Shown: in pieces, positions 6,701 to 8,395 of the stretch | How the letters are laid out: every line of letters starts with the position of its first letter | Position numbering within the stretch: the stretch's first letter is position 1 | Position numbers and translations under genes: made by a program | DNA from: Candidatus Poseidoniaceae archaeon | GTDB taxonomy: Archaea; Thermoplasmatota; Poseidoniia; Poseidoniales; Poseidoniaceae | Length of the DNA stretch: 8,395 nucleotides | Direction of reading: 5' to 3' | Assembly (NCBI GenBank): GCA_022451835.1 | Contig: JAKUNX010000082.1 | Coordinates: forward strand, 1 to 8,395 | Notes under the pieces: model-generated | Seen by the model: the letters and a program-made list of their open reading frames with translations, nothing else | Told to the model about the DNA's origin: nothing | Database searches by the model: none

Positions 6701-8395
6701 CTGGCGTTGCAGTAGTTAGAATGTTAATCTCGCCAATGTTTATTCTTGAAGTGGTCGAATGGGAAGATGAAATGCTGTATCATAGATACTGGAATCGAAC
6801 ATTTGAAGCCACAGTCATAAACATGGGTAATCGAGATGTTACTGTAGATTTGACTTATGCAATAAATAAACCCGGTGGAGTGATAGAAAGTAGTGATTGG
6901 ATGCTTCAATCTGGAGCGCCCTCAAGTCTATTCATGCCAGTCGGTCAAAATATCTCCTTCCAATTTGTTGTTAGCGCTGAAGAAATAAGCCCCGACCTTG
7001 GATTATATGCGCTTCTTTCAGTTCACTTAACTCCGCAGGATGCGGGCATTGATGGCGAAGGATATCTTAATTCAACTCTTAAGATGTCAAGATTCTTTGA
7101 GCCGAGTGATATTGACCTCAAACCAGATGAAACAGACGGCCCTATGACGGTAGACATCACTTATTCACACATACCTATTGGCGCATCTAATGCCGTAGCT
7201 TACGAGCTAGAATTGTGCGCAGCAGAGCGATTATTTGATTTCAGTTCAGCAGGTTTAGATGAATCACTATACCCTTGGTCATTCACGCTGATTGTCGACG
7301 ATTCTACATCAGTACCATTGTCTCTATCTCCAGAAGACTGTGGCAGTGGTTCAGCAGGCGCTGAATCAAGGATTCTACTTCCGATTAGAGAGGCTTGGGA
7401 TGTTAGCGATCCGCTAACCATTGTTGTTGACGCGCCAGATCGTCCAAATATCATTACTGCGGATGGTTGGGACTTAACATTCAGACTATTCCATCCGACC
7501 GAAAATAGTGGATATACTGTATTCAATGAATCAACATTTACTTTCCAGTTAGACGTCTTCGCTGACCCTAGCGTTAGTGAAGTATGGATAAGTTCTGGTA
7601 CTATGGAAGAGGGCACTGATGCCACAATAAGTGCCAAAATCCGTAACGATGGAACTGCACAAGCCGTGTTCTTTACTGCCTCATTAGAATGTTCAGGCTC
7701 TACTGACAATACGCTAGTTGATCCAATTGTACTACTTGGCCCAAATAATGAGACTACCGTTAGTTGGGACATTACTTCAAACACTATTGATTGGTGGAGG
7801 CAATCTATCGATGGCACTTGCATAGTACAACTTGATACCGATATGATGGCGAAAAATGTCGAAGGAAATGATCGCTATGTCTACAAGGATGAAGTTTACT
7901 CTTGGTCTCCAGGTCAATCTTCTTCCTTTGTTGCGTTTATCATCTTTGGATTATTATCACTTGTATTAGCAAGACTAAACGGACAAAACGAGAAATTCCG
8001 TTTGTTTTCGATATACTCTGGAATTTTGGCATTTGGTTTTGCTTTCCACTTATTCAATATCATTTATTGGGGACCTGCAGTACTTACTATTGCAGCTCTT
8101 TGGTTATGGCGTATGACTTGGATGAGTACAGAAGAATTCAGATTGATTCACGAAGATTACCAAAGAGCGAGGAAAGGCGTATCGACATTATATGCTGACC
8201 ACTTCCAAGCACTTGCAGATAGTAGAAGACAATTGAGAATAATTCTAGCATTACCGGTATTTGGGCTGTTAGGTGTTGTACTAGGTATTCCACCTCAAAT
8301 TGATACCAGTCAAGAGAACTTAATGACAATCGCTGCATACGTCTTAATTATAGCAGTTGGAGTTTGGATTCTAGTACGTAGAGCAGATGCAATGT
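3709..8395 (+). CDS. Giant secreted, membrane-anchored protein with tandem Ig-like repeats and a C-terminal multi-helix membrane domain; 3' end cut by window
   Basis: The frame stays open to the window end, giving about 1562 residues. Residues 1-29 are a signal peptide (LNRSK, then a hydrophobic core AIAALLLVMLV; cleavage near A25-A29). The ectodomain (about 30-1404) is almost all beta strand with a recurring strand motif V/I-x-N-x-G: NTG 77, NEG 197, NTG 312, NDG 425, a degenerate copy near 560, NTG 689, NTG 817, NSG 925, NMG 1038, NDG 1313. The spacing of 108-135 residues is typical of CARDB/NEW3-like Ig folds (as in COG1470 membrane proteins). About 23 N-x-S/T sequons occur, all outside the membrane part. 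The only cysteines are C1170, C1211, C1328 and C1371. Predicted membrane helices lie at about 1406-1422, 1432-1452, 1455-1472, 1511-1526 and 1538-1556, with basic loops (RLNGQNEKFR; RRQLR; VRR) that place the N-terminus outside. No catalytic motif was found. The start is GTG 3709 or CTG 3718; ATG 3763 would destroy the signal peptide. A cell-surface, adhesion or S-layer-linked role is inference. Confidence 0.88.
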   Translation, partial: MAFLLNRSKTAIAALLLVMLVTPIATPFASSETTTSARSSPDFSVTSFTLDGAGSVQDGVDVYVENATHVARIVVSNTGSAAGTVVVSLYHQGSSASTRTLVSAIEIGPIAPSTSHIPVLIDWTASPGNDQRLFAETFSLADPNSGNNEMRIDFDVRSAPRYLVGTVLGDNIPAPEPGQTEAVIPNAVKTFNATVLNEGVEQITANLELHFVDTADPTQSETYYSGEIFIDPGSLYIAPIPANVSFDFDASSFSGVWTLTASIIFNGTGSTWTETFNTSNIRFSEFSATLSTPADRTTEPGLTTTLNYWITNTGSQDDYFDIGITSTQGWADMSLDTHQTTSFSSGVTINIQIEVSVPSDAARTDIDTIVLTLTSVNDPNVPRYSLTATTMVMAGESYTAILDMPITTQLVVPGDEVGFNATIENDGNAPGSYDLIAGFSTTSSRWSVRLGATTTAILNESDIATFSVNITVPPVKMPLDSADHNREADTLSVWVQAIPSNGGIPVTASTPLRVAPVIVVDPGLVEETIDLSVDDVIAAKNGNGVEIFRHMDIEVRHNLNNPLIATVDGLIEAGNMTFTPSNSGGFNEVSRWNASVSNESLIAMALGTTKIGALGVQGPDSDYPLAGILSVPVVASIPNPPLIPNLVTTSIERNISINVPSIQGADIVDKGPFDVPLGVTTAIPLLLENTGNDLTSYRLSIMDDLPDGWVTSVNASGSSGDTILDLSADVADYPISGNSHMRDFQLNVATDPQAEAYSIQNVNVKIEDSTSGLLIDIVPVSIRVGPYVNASLSPTSQLVPINTTLAETPLTRVYISNTGNTPTIYSLWLDDSLSGEVDFTLESPNQILIAPGYTDSVKVRLSATNDADSDGFYKSTLWVSTDTGVNLSADIIANVSEQRDLSIDAPFQIGVLPGQDQVVNFTVTNSGNLEETFDVEVAVDGGWIVVPASQTMTLPIDEEIQGSVTVSVPELGEGISLNDGSVHNLTIRLIDPATELTAGVAVVRMLISPMFILEVVEWEDEMLYHRYWNRTFEATVINMGNRDVTVDLTYAINKPGGVIESSDWMLQSGAPSSLFMPVGQNISFQFVVSAEEISPDLGLYALLSVHLTPQDAGIDGEGYLNSTLKMSRFFEPSDIDLKPDETDGPMTVDITYSHIPIGASNAVAYELELCAAERLFDFSSAGLDESLYPWSFTLIVDDSTSVPLSLSPEDCGSGSAGAESRILLPIREAWDVSDPLTIVVDAPDRPNIITADGWDLTFRLFHPTENSGYTVFNESTFTFQLDVFADPSVSEVWISSGTMEEGTDATISAKIRNDGTAQAVFFTASLECSGSTDNTLVDPIVLLGPNNETTVSWDITSNTIDWWRQSIDGTCIVQLDTDMMAKNVEGNDRYVYKDEVYSWSPGQSSSFVAFIIFGLLSLVLARLNGQNEKFRLFSIYSGILAFGFAFHLFNIIYWGPAVLTIAALWLWRMTWMSTEEFRLIHEDYQRARKGVSTLYADHFQALADSRRQLRIILALPVFGLLGVVLGIPPQIDTSQENLMTIAAYVLIIAVGVWILVRRADAM

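Noticed and set aside
7200..7823. A 207-residue open frame on the minus strand opposite the giant gene
   Set aside because: Its sequence is Ser/Val-rich with no recognisable domain, and it lies wholly antisense to a frame that shows Ig motifs, paired cysteines and sequons. It is a by-product of codon composition.
3709..8395. DNA-level tandem repeats behind the Ig-like domains
   Set aside because: The domains share only short strand motifs at protein level. I saw no long nucleotide identity between copies, so these are old, diverged duplications and not a recent repeat array.

Overview
The window looks archaeal. It is AT-rich and tightly packed, with overlapping or nearly touching genes, strong GGAGGTG-type ribosome binding sites, some GTG/TTG starts, and a very large secreted protein made of Ig-like repeats and anchored by a C-terminal membrane bundle. 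The first gene is an AcnX (aconitase X) swivel subunit, which in most archaea belongs to the modified mevalonate pathway. A planktonic Thermoplasmatota-like euryarchaeon (marine group II/III type) is my best guess; this is inference from style, not from a marker gene.

Left part, plus strand (1-1281): the 3' end of the AcnX small subunit gene, then after one base an extended short-chain dehydrogenase of the nucleotide-sugar epimerase/dehydratase/decarboxylase kind.

Middle, minus strand (3073 down to 1271): a likely three-gene operon read leftwards. It encodes a PrxQ/BCP-type thioredoxin-dependent peroxiredoxin, a left-handed beta-helix sugar acetyltransferase (TTG start), and a flavin reductase-like split-barrel protein with an unexplained helical N-terminal extension. 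The third gene carries a -1 frameshift at an A4 run, so its conserved last beta strands lie in another frame. Its restored stop overlaps the 3' end of the epimerase gene by 11 bases, tail to tail. The epimerase and acetyltransferase together suggest glycan or nucleotide-sugar work; the peroxiredoxin and flavoprotein suggest redox housekeeping.

A 133-base divergent intergenic region (3074-3206) separates the two halves and contains an imperfect direct repeat that may be a regulatory site.

Right part, plus strand (3207-8395): a small basic helical protein of unknown function, overlapping the start of a giant gene that runs off the window. The giant protein has at least 1562 residues: signal peptide, about ten Ig-like beta domains of roughly 108-135 residues, about 23 N-glycosylation sequons, four cysteines arranged as two likely disulfides, then five predicted membrane helices with basic cytoplasmic loops. 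The overlap suggests that the small cytoplasmic protein and the giant surface protein are made together. This pair is the least explained part of the window. No RNA gene, CRISPR array, insertion sequence or phage gene was seen.
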